NCBI RefSeq assembly: GCF_031202265.1
Contig: NZ_CP100604.1
Location: 6,554,501-6,618,500 of the forward strand
DNA from: Bradyrhizobium sp. Ash2021
GTDB taxonomy: Bacteria > Pseudomonadota > Alphaproteobacteria > Rhizobiales > Xanthobacteraceae
Reading direction: 5' to 3'
Length of the DNA stretch: 64,000 nt
Under the pieces are notes generated by a model, which saw only the letters and a program-made list of their open reading frames with translations, was not told the DNA's origin and did not search any database. Within the stretch, counting starts at the first letter, position 1. The number at the start of each line of letters is the position of its first letter. The position numbers and the translations under genes were made by a program. This document shows positions 33,481 to 43,738 of this stretch, piece after piece.

Positions 33481-34151
33481 CGCTTAGTCTTTGATCCTCA
33501 ACGAGAATTCAGGCCACATCAATGGCTCAATTGCCCTTTTCGGTACCATAGCCACCGAAGGCAGGCACGATGGGCGCGATCGGGTTGGTTCGCGAAAACC
33601 ACATCTGTGGATACAATGTTTCTCCCGCGTTAATTTGGGGTTTCTAACCGGAGTTCGAGGCAGTTTTTTGTCTCTGAGCGCCCGACGCCGCCGGCGCCGA
33701 AGGCGTAAGCTGCAAATCCGGACACGGCACTGCGGGAAGCGGTCAACGCACGCTTCGCAGCGTTACGAAACTCGCGGGAACCGTGGCTCGGTAGCGCCTC
33801 AGTCTTTACCGAACGACGGGAAGGTCATTGCGGACGAACGCTGCTGATCCCAGGTTTTAGTTCGTTCTGCCAACCTCAAATTTGCATCCGCGACTAATGC
33901 AGGCAGGCCTGATCCATCGGCTGTCGATGAACACCGACGACTCGCCTTCTAATTGCTGGCAGGGCTAGCGTTTCGATTTGCGCAAGCGCACGCCCGCCCC
34001 TCCCCCATTTTCCGCGATGAACTGAACTCGGGCCTTTTCGAGGGCGGCGACGAGTTTTCCCCCGTTTCAACTCTGCCGCCCAGTAGGCCATCTTCCGAGG
34101 GGCTTTTTGCATTTCCGTGATTGGCGGCCGATGGGCCGCCAAGCCGTCAGG
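33481..34151. other. 670-bp intergenic region, no convincing gene
   Basis: Short open frames exist on both strands (for example an Arg/Lys-rich 82-codon frame at 33894-34142, minus) but none shows a domain, a good ribosome site or coding-like structure. 33640-33720 is very GC-rich (repeated GCCGCCGGCGCC-like). The region should contain the promoter of the metalloprotease gene near 33490-33620. Confidence 0.4.
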
Positions 34152-35102
34152 CTATTGCAACCCGGTCGGATTGGTCACGCCGCCGATGGGCGTGATCGTT
34201 CCGCCTGCACCGTTGTTGGTGAAGCGGCTGTTCGTATTGGAACTGACGGTACCGGATACGCCGACATTGTTGAACGAGACATCGTTGTTGGACAGGTTGA
34301 CCGATCCTCCCGCCTGCACGATGCCGATCCCGTTGAAGGTAATCGTGGTGGCGTCAACGTTGATTCCGCCGCCCGAGATCGCAATGCCCTCTGTATTGCT
34401 TGACACGAGCGAATTGCTGAGATGAACGGCCGCGCCGGCACCGATCGCGACACCGACGCCGGCATTGATGACCCTGAGATTGCTGAGCGTCGCCTTGATC
34501 GGGCCGGCGCCCGCGCTCGCTACCGTAATGCCGCTCCCCCCCATGTCCCGCAGAGTGGTGTTCACGACGTTCAGCGTCCCGGTGGTGCGCCGATCGGCGA
34601 TGCCGGTCGCCGTGGCGCTGAAATTGCCATTGACCAGACAGTCCTCGATATTGACGAAACTCCCGGCTCCCGCGCCGAGAATCTGGATGCCGACGATGCC
34701 GCTGTCAAAGCCTTGGAAGTTGATGTTGCGTAGGTTCACCGTCTTCCGCGTGTCCGTTCCGGCAAAGGAGTCGAAGGGGATATTGATGCCGTTCGTTCCT
34801 GCATTGAGGATCGAGGCGAACACCTCATGGCAGTCGATGGTGATCGATTTCGTGATGGTCACCGCGCCGAAGCCCCCAGGATCGAGGCAGTTGATCTCGC
34901 CGTTCGTGGCCGTCTTCGAGATCGCGCCCGCGAAGGTCTTGCACGGCGCCGTGCGGCTGCACGGATTGGCGTCGTCACCAACGCCGGACACCCAAGTGCG
35001 ACTCGCCTGCGCTTGAGCGGGATTGGCCGTAAGGGATAGAGCAAGCATTGTTGCGAGAACAGCCAGCGACAGGGCAAACAGCTTCTTCACGATAGCCTCC
35101 AA
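34152..35102 (-). CDS. Exported right-handed beta-helix repeat protein
   Basis: 316 aa with a clear Sec signal, KKLFALSLAVLATMLALSLT ending near AQA (about residue 32). The mature part begins SRTWVSGVGDDANPCSRTAP-CKTF, a common opening in proteins of this type, then runs as parallel beta-helix rungs (IVGIQILGAGAGSFVNIEDC, GTLNVVNTTLRDMGGSGITV, VHLSNSLVSSNTEGIAISGG, VNLSNNDVSFNNVGVSG). These folds bind or cleave polysaccharides, but no catalytic set is obvious. Four cysteines suggest periplasmic or outside location. No operon partner. Confidence 0.78.
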   Translation of the reverse strand: MEAIVKKLFALSLAVLATMLALSLTANPAQAQASRTWVSGVGDDANPCSRTAPCKTFAGAISKTATNGEINCLDPGGFGAVTITKSITIDCHEVFASILNAGTNGINIPFDSFAGTDTRKTVNLRNINFQGFDSGIVGIQILGAGAGSFVNIEDCLVNGNFSATATGIADRRTTGTLNVVNTTLRDMGGSGITVASAGAGPIKATLSNLRVINAGVGVAIGAGAAVHLSNSLVSSNTEGIAISGGGINVDATTITFNGIGIVQAGGSVNLSNNDVSFNNVGVSGTVSSNTNSRFTNNGAGGTITPIGGVTNPTGLQ

Positions 35103-35457
35103 TGTTCAACAACAAAAAAAAGGCCGGCCAAAACCGGACAGTTAAATGATGACGAGAGTGCAGGAACGCGATGACACGCCAAAGTTAAAGGCCCCTAGCC
35201 CCTCAAGCGCTGGCGCCTCATCGTGTTTGTCTCCCCAAGATCGATAACGTTCGATGCAATTGCGTTTTTCCACCGTCCGCAAGGCAGTTGTTGTGGCCGA
35301 AAATCCGTCAGAGTTGGTGACCCAATACAATATGCTGACGGATCAAGCAATTGGCGTTGATCAAAAAAGCCACAATTCCGAGGCCGGCGCGCGGCTATTG
35401 AACGACCTCGGCTCTTTGCTGTATCGGCGCCGATGCCGAGGCCAGAGCGAGCGCGTT
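35103..35457. other. Intergenic region upstream of the beta-helix gene
   Basis: 355 bp with no supported gene. An A-run (AACAACAAAAAAAAGGCCGG) at 35107-35126 immediately precedes the beta-helix gene on its minus strand and would be part of its leader. Confidence 0.35.
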
Positions 35458-35595
35458 TCATAGCCCGTCCGGCTCGCCATTCTTGGACATCGAGCGCGGG
35501 ACAAACGACGCGTAGGAGGTATCAAGGCGACCGGCAGGCGGGACCGCCAAGCCTCCGACCGCGGGTATACCAAGTGCGAACCACCCTACCGACGT
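35458..35595 (-). pseudogene. Duplicate 3' end of the GspC/N-like gene
   Basis: The minus-strand frame ending at 35458 reads LAVPPAGRLDTSYASFVPRS-MSKNGEPDGL then stop, matching the end of the neighbouring GspC/N-like protein (TDGAYAPFAPRSTPKNGESDGL). The DNA also aligns (for example CCGTCCGGCTCGCCATTCTT against CCGTCTGACTCACCGTTCTT). Upstream of about 35600 the similarity stops and the antisense WecE fragment begins, so only a tail of a second gene copy remains. Confidence 0.65.
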
Positions 35596-35598
35596 GCC

Positions 35599-35883
35599 GT
35601 ATTCCGTCAGCACAACGGCCACATCTCTTACGTCATTCTGCCGCCCGATATCGATCGTCAGGCGGTACTGCGCGAACTCAAGGGCCATGCGATCCAATCG
35701 GTATTTCATTACGTCCCGCTGCATTCGTCGCCCGCGGGCCAGCGCTTCGGGCGGGCGCATGGCGAACTGTCGCTGACGACGTCGCTGTCGGAACGCCTGA
35801 TCAGGCTGCCGATGTGGCTGGGCCTGGCGGAAGCCCAGCAGCAGCGGGTCTGCGACGTATTGGGCGCGATTCTCGGAAAATAG
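35599..35883 (+). pseudogene. WecE-type dTDP-sugar aminotransferase, 3' remnant
   Basis: A frame with no start codon reads RQHNGHISYVILPPDIDRQA, VFHYVPLHSSPAGQRFGRAH and SLTTSLSERLIRLPMWLGLA, ending ...VLGAILGK then TAG. This is the C-terminal ~90 residues of WecE/RffA-like dTDP-4-amino-4,6-dideoxygalactose transaminases (the FHYVPLHSSPAG-x5-G motif is characteristic). The rest of the gene is absent. It is squeezed between the duplicated and the complete GspC/N-like 3' ends. Confidence 0.72.
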
Positions 35884-35915
35884 CGGACCACAGTGTCGGC
35901 CCGCCCAGATCAGGT

Positions 35916-36611
35916 TCAAAGGCCGTCTGACTCACCGTTCTTCGGCGTTGAGCGTGGTGCGAACGGCGCATAAGCCCCGTCTGTGGCGCCAGCAACCGGT
36001 TGCGGCACCGGCATGCCGGGTATACCGGCCGGCATGCCGGGTATGCCAGCGGCGCCTTCCTGACGCTGCAGGGCGAGAACTTCGCTCCGGTCAGCCTTCT
36101 TGAGCGTGACCTCGCGGGCCTGGACCGAGCTGAGCTGCCACCCGGCATGGCTGTCACCCTGCCGCAAGCGGAAGATTTTCTGATTGCTCCGGTCGAGGAA
36201 AACCGCAATCGCGTCGCCGTCGCCGACGACGGCTCCAATCAGCGCCAGCGCCAGGCGGTCCGGTGCGGCCGGCGGCGGCGGCGGCGCGACAGCCTGCGCC
36301 GCGGGCGCAACCACGGCACGCTGCGGCGGCCGCCTTGAGGCGGAGAAGATCGGACGCTCCTGGGTGGCCGACAGCGCCGAAAGCGGCACCGACCACAGCG
36401 GATTTCCGGTCGGCGTCCTCGCGGGCTCCCGGCTCGGCTTGGCAAGCGGTTTCACGGCGCCGACGTCGACGCTGTCGGGGCCGCCCCCTGGCCGATCGTC
36501 GGACAGAATATCGGTGGAAGAGGTCGCCGCACGCGGCTCCGGCGAAAGGCCGATCGCAACCATGCCGCCCGATAGCAGCACCAGCGTCAGAATTTTGAGC
36601 CGCCCGACCAT
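35916..36611 (-). CDS. Type II secretion GspC/GspN-like inner-membrane protein
   Basis: 231 aa, with an N-terminal membrane anchor or signal, LKILTLVLLSGGMVAIGLSP. Then comes PLWSVPLSALSATQERPIFS and, after a Pro/Ala linker, a GspC homology-region-like domain: LALIGAVVGDGDAIAVFLDR, IFRLRQGDSHAGWQLSSVQA and VTLKKADRSEVLALQRQ. The HR domain of GspC contacts the secretin. The tail is Gly/Pro/Met-rich (GIPGMPAGIPGMP repeats). It is on the same strand as gspE-M and would naturally follow gspM, but the autotransporter gene lies between them, so it needs its own promoter in 36612-36967. Confidence 0.72.
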   Translation of the reverse strand: MVGRLKILTLVLLSGGMVAIGLSPEPRAATSSTDILSDDRPGGGPDSVDVGAVKPLAKPSREPARTPTGNPLWSVPLSALSATQERPIFSASRRPPQRAVVAPAAQAVAPPPPPAAPDRLALALIGAVVGDGDAIAVFLDRSNQKIFRLRQGDSHAGWQLSSVQAREVTLKKADRSEVLALQRQEGAAGIPGMPAGIPGMPVPQPVAGATDGAYAPFAPRSTPKNGESDGL

Positions 36612-39600
36612 CTCTTATAACCCGCCGCTAGCCTCGCCGCCGCCAGATCCGCGGTGAACTTACCTGTAACCACGGCGCCCATCAACGCAATGCGAATCGA
36701 AGCTGAGCCCGCAGCGCCTCGGCTCCCCCCGGGTGCGGCGGGACAGCGCGTTTTCCGGGAACCTTGCTGGTGCCACGCGCCCTGAATGTTGCCAAACAGC
36801 CACGCCGCCGGAAATACGAACGGGCTTGGCCCACGCCGGGGCAAAACGGCTCGAGGCGCGTTGCCCGCGGGCGCAACGCCGTGAGAATATGGCGAAAATC
36901 GGGGTCGAAACGTTTTGATTTCCAACGCGATTCGGACGCATTTACGTAAGAATTTGAGAAACACTCCATGGTCGATCTGAAATTGTCTCTGCCGGACACC
37001 AGACGCACACTGCAATCGGTCACTCGGCATTCGCTGGCAGTCCTGCTCGCGACATCAGCGCTTGGCGTGGTCTCGGCGCACGCCGTCGACGGCAACTGGG
37101 CCGGCGCATCGAGCAGCGAATGGACCGACGGCACAAACTGGAGTTCGACCCCGAGCGTGCCCGATGGCACGGCGACGTTTACCAACACCGGCCCGGCCGC
37201 CGTTCAGAGCAACGGGTTCGTCAATATCGGCACCGTCCTGTTCACCGGCGCCCCCCTCCCCAACGCCCAAGCTTACACGATCGACACCAACGACATCTTC
37301 CTGGTGAACGGCACCGGCGTCTTCAACAATTCGACCAATACGCAGACCTTCAACGTCAATTCCAGCATGGTGTTCCAGAATTCCAGCAGCGCCAGCGCCG
37401 GAAGCCACGCCGTCACCTACAACAATAACGGCGCAATCTCCTTCACGAACAGCAGCACCGCCGGGACAGCCATCATCACCAACAACGGCGACGTGGAATT
37501 CAACAACACCAGTACCGCTGGCAGCGCGGCGATTACCAACAACATCGTCATGAACTTCCAGGATTCTTCCTCGGCGGGCAGCGCCAGCATCACCAATGCC
37601 GCCACAGGTTTCCTGACGTTCAATACGTCGTCGTCCGCCGGCACCGCGACGATCATCAATAACAATTCGCTGCAGTTCACCGGTTCCAGCACCGCCAGCA
37701 GCGCCACGATCACGACGAACAACGGGGCCACGACCAGCTTCACCGGCTCGAGCACCGGCGGAAATGCCCGCTTCATCACCAATGCGGGCGGCACGTTCGA
37801 CATGTCGGGCCTGAGCGCGGCCGGCATGACTGCCGGTTCGATCGAGGGCGCGGGTAATTACGTTCTAGGCGGAAAAACGCTGACGACCGGCGGCAACAAT
37901 CTTTCCACCCAGGTGGACGGCGTGATTTCCGGTACGGGCGGCAGCCTGATCAAGGTCGGCTCCGGGACCCTGACGCTCACGGGCAGCAATAGCTACACCG
38001 GCGCTACCACGATCTCCGCGGGAACGCTGGCGCTGTCGGGCACCGGCAGCATCTCCAGTTCCAGCAGCGTCACCGTCAACGGCACGTTCGACATCTCCGC
38101 CTCCACTGTTCCGTTCAACCTCGTCACGACGCTCGCCGGAAACGCCAGCGGCATCGTGAATCTCGGCGCTAATGGACTCGCGATCGGCAATGGCTCGACC
38201 GAATTCGCCGGTTCGATTCAGGGCACCGGCGGCTTCGAGGTCATCGCCGGGACACAAACGCTGTCCGGCACCAACACCTACACCAACGCAACCCAGGTCG
38301 ATGCCGGCGCCACGCTGGCGCTCAAGGGCAACGGCTCGATCGCGAATTCGGCGTTCGTTACATTTTCACCCGGCGGACCGAGCCAGGTCGGAACCTTTGA
38401 TATTTCGCAGACCAATTCGGGGGCATCGATCAAGGCCCTGTTCGACATTGCCGGTGTCGGCGTCGTCGCGTTGGGATCGAGGACCCTCACCATCACATCC
38501 GGCAGCATCTTCGCGGGCGTGATCCAGGACGGCGGCATTGGCGGCGGCACCAGCGGCAATCTGACTATCGCAATCGGCGCCGCGCAGCTCCTGACCGGCA
38601 CGAATACCTATACCGGCGCGACGACGATCGCAGCTGGCGGCCTATTGGCCCTCACTACGTTTGGCGGCAACAGCGGCAGCATCGCGACCTCCAGCGGCGT
38701 GACGACCAATGGCGCGTTCGATATTGCGGGGCTGACCACCGGGGGCACCTCGATCAAGTCACTGTCGGGCACCGGCACCGGCGTGGTCAATCTCGGCGTC
38801 AACACGCTGACGGTCAGCAACGCGAACGGAGCCTTCTCCGGTGCGATCCAAGGCATCGGCGGCGTGACGATGACGGGCGGCATGGAGATTCTCTCCGGCA
38901 TCAACAGCTATACCGGCAACACCACCGTCAACGGCGGCACGCTGGCGGTCGGCGGCTCGCTCGCGACCTCGGTGCTGACCACCGTGAATGCCGGCGGCAC
39001 GCTCGCCGGCTCCGGCACGGTCGGCAACACCGCAATTGTCGGCGGCACGCTCGCCCCCGGCAGCGTCGGCAGCACGTTCGGCCCGCTCACCGTCCAGGGC
39101 AGCCTCTCCTTCACGGCGGCCTCGACCTACATGATCCAGGTCTCGCCGACCAATGCCGGCCTCACCAATGTGACGGGCACCGCAAACCTCGGCGGCGCCA
39201 CGGTGAACGCGGTGTTCCAGCCGGGCAGCTATGTCGACAAGAAGTACACCATCCTCACCGCGACCGGCGGACTCGCTGGCACCACCTTCAATCCGGCGGT
39301 CGTTTCCAACAACCCGAACCTGCAGGCAACGCTCAGCTACGACGCCCACGATGCGTTCCTGAACATCAAGCTCTCATTCGTTCCGCCGACCGGGCTCAAC
39401 ATCAATCAGCAGAACGTCGCCAACGCGCTGACCAATTTCTTCAACACCACGGGCAGCATTCCCGCAGCCTTTGCGACGCTCAACGCCGCAGGGCTGACAG
39501 TCGCCTCCGGCGAACTCGGCACCGGCGTGATCCAGTCCTCGATCAAGGCCGACGACCTCTTCCTCAATCTGCTGCTCGATCCCACCATTGCAGGCCGCGG

Positions 39601-40213
39601 CGCGGGCTTCAGCGCCCCCGGCAGCGCCTCGCAATATGCCGGCGACGACGAGGCCTCCGCCTTCGCCGAGAAACGTCTGGCGACGCCGAGCGAGCGCGCG
39701 GCCTACGCCATGGTGACCAAGGCGCCGCTGCTGGCTCCCCAGCCGGCCAACCGCTGGAGCGTCTGGGGCGCCGGCTATGGCGGCTCTGCGACCATCAATG
39801 GCAACGCCGTCGTCGGGTCGCAGGACACCACGGCCCGCGTCTGGGGCATCGCCGCCGGCGCCGACTACAAGGTCACGCCGGACAGCCTGATCGGATTCGC
39901 GGTGGCGGGCGGCGGGACCAGATTCTCGCTCGCCAACAGCCTCGGCAGCGGCTCGGCGGACCTGTTGCAGGCCGGTGTCTTCGGCCGGCAGAATTTCGGC
40001 CCGGCCTATCTGTCGGCGGCGCTGGCCTATGGCTGGCACGACGTCACCACCAACCGCACCGTGACGCTGGCCGGCTTCGACCAGTTGCAGGGCCGTTTCC
40101 GGGCCGAGACGTTCTCGGGCCGGTTCGAAGGCGGCTACCGGTTTGCCACCCCCGTGGTCGGCCTCACGCCCTATGCCGCCGCCCAGGTGATCAGCTTCAA
40201 TCTTCCGGCCTAT

Positions 40214-41645
40214 CATTACAGTTGCCGTTTTGCTTTGAAGTGGGCTCGCTGAGCGACCGCCTGATGAGCTCTACGCCAGAGTGACCATGCGATGATGTGT
40301 GCGGGTTGTATCCGCTTTCGCGCGAGCCTGACGGCAATGCGTCGGACTTCCTGGATCGACCATCGGATCAACGACGGCGTGGCTGTGGTTTGACCCTTGC
40401 CGTGGTTCGGCGTTTGGTTTTTTTTGGCGCCGGCGGATTGGCGCGATGGCGGATCACCGCCATCATGGCGAAGGCGAGCATCGCCATGGAAACGTGGCGA
40501 TGCCAGCCGTGCCAGGATCTGCTCTCGTTGTGGTCGAGCCCGAACTCGTTCTTGGCGGTCTCGAAACTGTCCTCGATTGCCCACCGATGGCCTTCGACCC
40601 CCACCAGTGTTTCGATCGATGTTGCCGCTGGGCACCAGGTGGTGAAGAAGGCGAGATCGCCATCGGCGATACGACGACGGATCAGCAGACCGCGTGTCCA
40701 AAGGCCCGGATTTTCGTCGTTTGGTTCTCCGGCCAGGTCGGCCAATTCGAGATAGCACCAATCATGCAGCCGCGGTCCTTTGGTTCCGGCCCCTGCTGAC
40801 AGGCGTTTCCAGTCGGACGCACGCCGCGTCAGGGCGATGTCGGCAGCCGTGCCGGCGACCGATCGACGCTTGCCCCAGGATCGAAATACATGCGCGCTGC
40901 TGACCCCCAGGACATAGCCTTTGCCTGCGCGACGCAGTTGCTGTTCAATGTCACCGACACCGTAGACCGTATCGCCTGCAACCCACTTGAACGGGACAGG
41001 CGCGGCTATGGCGCGTGCGATCATTCTCGTCGCAAGCTTTGGTTTGGTCGCAAAGCCGGTATCGGGGGGCACGTATGCGGCTTTCAGTCGATCTGGATCG
41101 TCGGTCCATTCCTTCGGAAGATACAGCGCGCGGTCGATGAAAGCATGACCGTGGCACGAAACGTAGGCCGCGAAGACGCCGATCTGGCAGTTCGTGATCT
41201 TGCCCGCCGAACCAGTGTACTGACGCGCCACGCCGCACGACGCTTTGCCCTGTTTGAGAAAGCCGGTCTCATCGATCACGAGGACCGCGTCATCGTCCGC
41301 CAAATGCTCGATGACATAATCGCGGACGATATCGCGCAAGGCATCCGCATCCCAATCCCTGCGACCCAGGATCGCCTGTTGCCGCCATGGACCAGGATCG
41401 CCTGCGGCCTCAGCGCGCATCCAACCAGTCTTGCGTTGCTCATCTCCAAGCAGACCTTCCAGAAACAAGCCAGCATTCTTCGCAACACGCTCTTGCCCGA
41501 ACAATGGACGTATCCGCTTCTTGATCTCCCGAAGCGACGCCGCCCACAACGCAAGCGTCTCTTCAATCGACGCTGTCCGCGTCCACGATGTTCGAATCAT
41601 GGTTGCCCATGGATTCAGAAAACCTCACAAAAGGCAACTGTATTG
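40214..41645 (-). mobile_element. IS701-family insertion sequence (1,432 bp), apparently intact
   Basis: Terminal inverted repeats are CATTACAGTTGCCGTTTTG (left) and CAATACAGTTGCCTTTTG (right, read inward). A CTAT direct repeat at 40210-40213 and 41646-41649 is the 4-bp target duplication. Removing the element with one CTAT restores the autotransporter reading frame exactly (...CCGGCCTATGCCGAACAG...). Intact ends, target duplication and an intact transposase indicate a recent insertion. Confidence 0.93.
40368..41600 (-). CDS. IS701-family DDE transposase
   Basis: 410 aa, uninterrupted. LVIDETGFLKQGKASCGVAR near residue 107 carries the first catalytic Asp in the family-specific context, followed by QYTGSAGKITNCQIGVFAAY. 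KWVAGDTVYG provides the second Asp region and VEGHRWAIEDSFETAKNEFG the final Glu. The N-terminus (RIRPLFGQERVAKNAGLFLE-GLL) is the usual IS701/IS4-like lead-in. It occupies nearly the whole element and is transcribed against the disrupted autotransporter gene. Confidence 0.92.
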   Translation of the reverse strand: MIRTSWTRTASIEETLALWAASLREIKKRIRPLFGQERVAKNAGLFLEGLLGDEQRKTGWMRAEAAGDPGPWRQQAILGRRDWDADALRDIVRDYVIEHLADDDAVLVIDETGFLKQGKASCGVARQYTGSAGKITNCQIGVFAAYVSCHGHAFIDRALYLPKEWTDDPDRLKAAYVPPDTGFATKPKLATRMIARAIAAPVPFKWVAGDTVYGVGDIEQQLRRAGKGYVLGVSSAHVFRSWGKRRSVAGTAADIALTRRASDWKRLSAGAGTKGPRLHDWCYLELADLAGEPNDENPGLWTRGLLIRRRIADGDLAFFTTWCPAATSIETLVGVEGHRWAIEDSFETAKNEFGLDHNESRSWHGWHRHVSMAMLAFAMMAVIRHRANPPAPKKTKRRTTARVKPQPRRR

Positions 41646-42095
41646 CTATGCCGAACAGGCAGTGATCGGCAGCCCGCTGTTCGCGCTGAACTACGCCGCC
41701 CAGACCACGACCGCGACCCGCACCGAACTCGGCCTGCGCACCGACAAATCGTTTGCGATGCAGGATGCGATGCTGACGCTGCGCGGCCGCGCCGCATGGG
41801 CGCACGATTACAACCCCGACCGCGCAGTCACGGCACTGTTCCAGTCGTTGCCGGGTGCGACCTTCGTCGTCAACGGCGCGCGCGGCAATCCGGATGCGGC
41901 GCTGGTCAGCGCCGGCGCCGAAATGAAGTGGCTGAACGGCTTCTCGCTGGCGGCGACCTTCGAGGGCGAGTTCTCCGGCAATGTCACCAGCTATGCCGGC
42001 AAGGGCGTCGCCAAATACAGCTGGTAGGCCTGATCCCGCCGGCAGCGCTGATCGCCGACTGCGTCGGAAGACGGCGGGGGCAATTCGACCGTTGC

Positions 42096-42686
42096 CTATT
42101 TGCCTGCCTGCCATTGCCCGGAAACGCCGAGCACCACCCTGATCCGCCCCGCGCCGCCTTCATTGGCCGTCGTCGTTTGCGGCACCTGCACATCGAGTTG
42201 ATCCACGAACAGGAAGGGCATGCCGACCTCGAGGTCGTAGAGCAGCTTTTGCAGCGCCGGCTGCTCCATCTCGCAACTGACGACGAGGCCGACGAAACCG
42301 TCCTTGGCCTGCGTGCCCAGCACATCGACCTGCGAGGACTGGATGGTGCCGCCGACATTGCTGACGGCGGTGGCGACCCGCTGCAGCAGCGCAGCGCCCG
42401 CGACCGTCACCGTCGGTCCCTCCAGGAATGGCGTGCCGGGATGCTCGGCCGAGGATGATAACGCGCCGTGCGCCTTGCGGCCGCGCAACTGGTCGAGCAG
42501 ATCGGAGGTCTGCGCCAGCGCCCGCTGGTGATCGAGGATGTTCGCAATCGCAAGCCCAGCGGTCGCCAGCAGGCCGCAGGTGACGGCCAGATAGAGCACG
42601 ACCGCGATCAGCGGCGAATGCGTCAGCGTGCGCGTGACGATGTTACCCGAACTCAAATTGGCGTCGCTTATGTTGCCTGGACTCAT
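42096..42686 (-). CDS. gspM: Type II secretion system protein GspM
   Basis: 196 aa: a short cytoplasmic tail, one membrane helix (LIAVVLYLAVTCGLLATAGL), a coiled stretch (DHQRALAQTSDLLDQLRGRK) and a periplasmic ferredoxin-like domain with SQVDVLGTQAKDGFVGLVVS and FVDQLDVQVPQTTT, the GspM-type b pattern. It is part of the inner-membrane platform with GspL. ATGA overlap with gspL. Last gene of the gspE-M run; its stop is 68 bp from the convergent autotransporter 3' end. Confidence 0.83.
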   Translation of the reverse strand: MSPGNISDANLSSGNIVTRTLTHSPLIAVVLYLAVTCGLLATAGLAIANILDHQRALAQTSDLLDQLRGRKAHGALSSSAEHPGTPFLEGPTVTVAGAALLQRVATAVSNVGGTIQSSQVDVLGTQAKDGFVGLVVSCEMEQPALQKLLYDLEVGMPFLFVDQLDVQVPQTTTANEGGAGRIRVVLGVSGQWQAGK

Positions 42687-43738
42687 GGCGCCACCGTATT
42701 CTTCGGTTCGACCCGCGCCTCGATATGGAAGCGCTCGCCGGGATCGGACGGCGCGCGCGTCGTCGGCGCATAGAAGGTGGCGCGGGCGAAATGCGGCGAT
42801 TGCTCGATCAGCGGGATCAGCGACGGCGCGTCGCGGGTGATGCCGGATATCTGCAGCTTGTTGGCGGCCAGGTGCAATTCGGTGACGTAGGTATGGTCGG
42901 GCAGAACCTGGCTCAGCGCCTCGAGCACGATGACGCTCGCCGGCGTCTCGTATTTGCGCCGCTCCAGGGCCGCGACCGGCGACCGATCGCCGCCATCGGC
43001 GCCGGCGCGAATCGCCGCGCGCCGCGCCGAAATCTGCCGCGCCAGCTCATCCTCCTGGGCCCCGAGATTATCGGCCACATAGGCCGCCACCGAGACCGAA
43101 ACCAGCGCCGCCGCCGCGACCGCACCGAGCCCGATCAGCAGCGCACGGCTAAGATGCGCCGCATCGAGATGGCCGCGGGCCTTTTGCTCGAACACCTTGA
43201 CCCGCCCCGCATCGCGTTCGCTGACATCGGTGCAGACCGCGATGGAAGCGGGATGAAAACCCGACACCGCCTGCACATAGGACATCGCGACCTTGCGCGT
43301 GGTGGCGGCGATCATGGTGGTGATGCTCTCGGCGCCGCTTGCCGCAGGCGCGCTGCAGCCGAACACCGCCTCGCTGGCGCTCCACGGCGTCAGGCGGTCG
43401 ATCTGCGCGCGCACGATGCCTTCGAGGAAATCCGCCGCGCGCGCCGGCAATTCGAGCGGACGCAACAGGAATCGTTTGGGCTGCAGCACGATCTCGACCC
43501 GGCTTCCCCTGAACAGCGGCGCCAGATTGGGGGCGGACAGGGTTCCGTCGCTGAACCCGATCCGTGCGGGAATGTTTTCGGCCTTGCCCGCCGCCTCCAC
43601 GGCAAATCCGCCGTCGTCGCCCTCGACCAGCCGGACCACGCGCGGCGAGACGATGCGGTCGAGCCCGGCGATAAGCGCGGCCGCCACGCTGCCAGTCCAT
43701 GCGCCCAAGGCCGCGCCGATCGGCTGGAACAGGTTCAT
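42683..43738 (-). CDS. gspL: Type II secretion system protein GspL
   Basis: 351 aa from the ATG at 43738, which overlaps the gspK stop (ATGA). The N-terminal cytoplasmic ASKHA-like domain (to about residue 200) has LQPKRFLLRPLELPARAADF and VRAQIDRLTPWSASEAVFG. A membrane helix (IGLGAVAAAALVSVSVAAYV) then leads to a PilN-like periplasmic domain, ETPASVIVLEALSQVLPDHT-Y with LQISGITRDAPSLIPLIEQS. It links the GspE ATPase to the inner-membrane platform. A longer open frame exists upstream but overlaps gspK entirely. Confidence 0.85.
   Translation of the reverse strand: MNLFQPIGAALGAWTGSVAAALIAGLDRIVSPRVVRLVEGDDGGFAVEAAGKAENIPARIGFSDGTLSAPNLAPLFRGSRVEIVLQPKRFLLRPLELPARAADFLEGIVRAQIDRLTPWSASEAVFGCSAPAASGAESITTMIAATTRKVAMSYVQAVSGFHPASIAVCTDVSERDAGRVKVFEQKARGHLDAAHLSRALLIGLGAVAAAALVSVSVAAYVADNLGAQEDELARQISARRAAIRAGADGGDRSPVAALERRKYETPASVIVLEALSQVLPDHTYVTELHLAANKLQISGITRDAPSLIPLIEQSPHFARATFYAPTTRAPSDPGERFHIEARVEPKNTVAP

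Larger units (their letters stand above)
36968..42027 (+). pseudogene. Autotransporter adhesin gene, split by an IS701-family element
   Basis: Before the insertion it encoded about 1,207 aa: an N-terminal signal (TRHSLAVLLATSALGVVSAH-A), a Gly/Ser/Thr/Asn-rich beta-helical passenger with many GSTGTNTYTG-like autotransporter-associated repeats (LTLTGSNSYTGATTISAGTL recurring), and a C-terminal beta-barrel starting near residue 927 (RWSVWGAGYGGSATINGN). The barrel is cut after NLPAY (40213). The stranded remainder, AEQAVIGSPLFALNYAAQTT to the terminal VAKYSW (typical last-strand aromatic), runs 41650-42027. The interrupted gene ends with 12 IS-encoded codons at 40252. Without the last strands it cannot be assembled by Bam, so the present allele is null. 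Confidence 0.88.

Noticed and set aside
33894..34142. 82-codon minus-strand frame, Arg/Lys-rich
   Set aside because: No ribosome site, no domain, composition explained by local GC-rich sequence.
35433..35930. 165-codon plus-strand frame over the WecE remnant
   Set aside because: It is out of frame with the WecE-like reading and has no domain; the real signal is in the neighbouring frame, which lacks a start codon.
40890..42458. 522-codon plus-strand frame across the IS701 end and autotransporter remnant
   Set aside because: Antisense of the transposase at first, then out of frame with the autotransporter and gspM; composite shadow.
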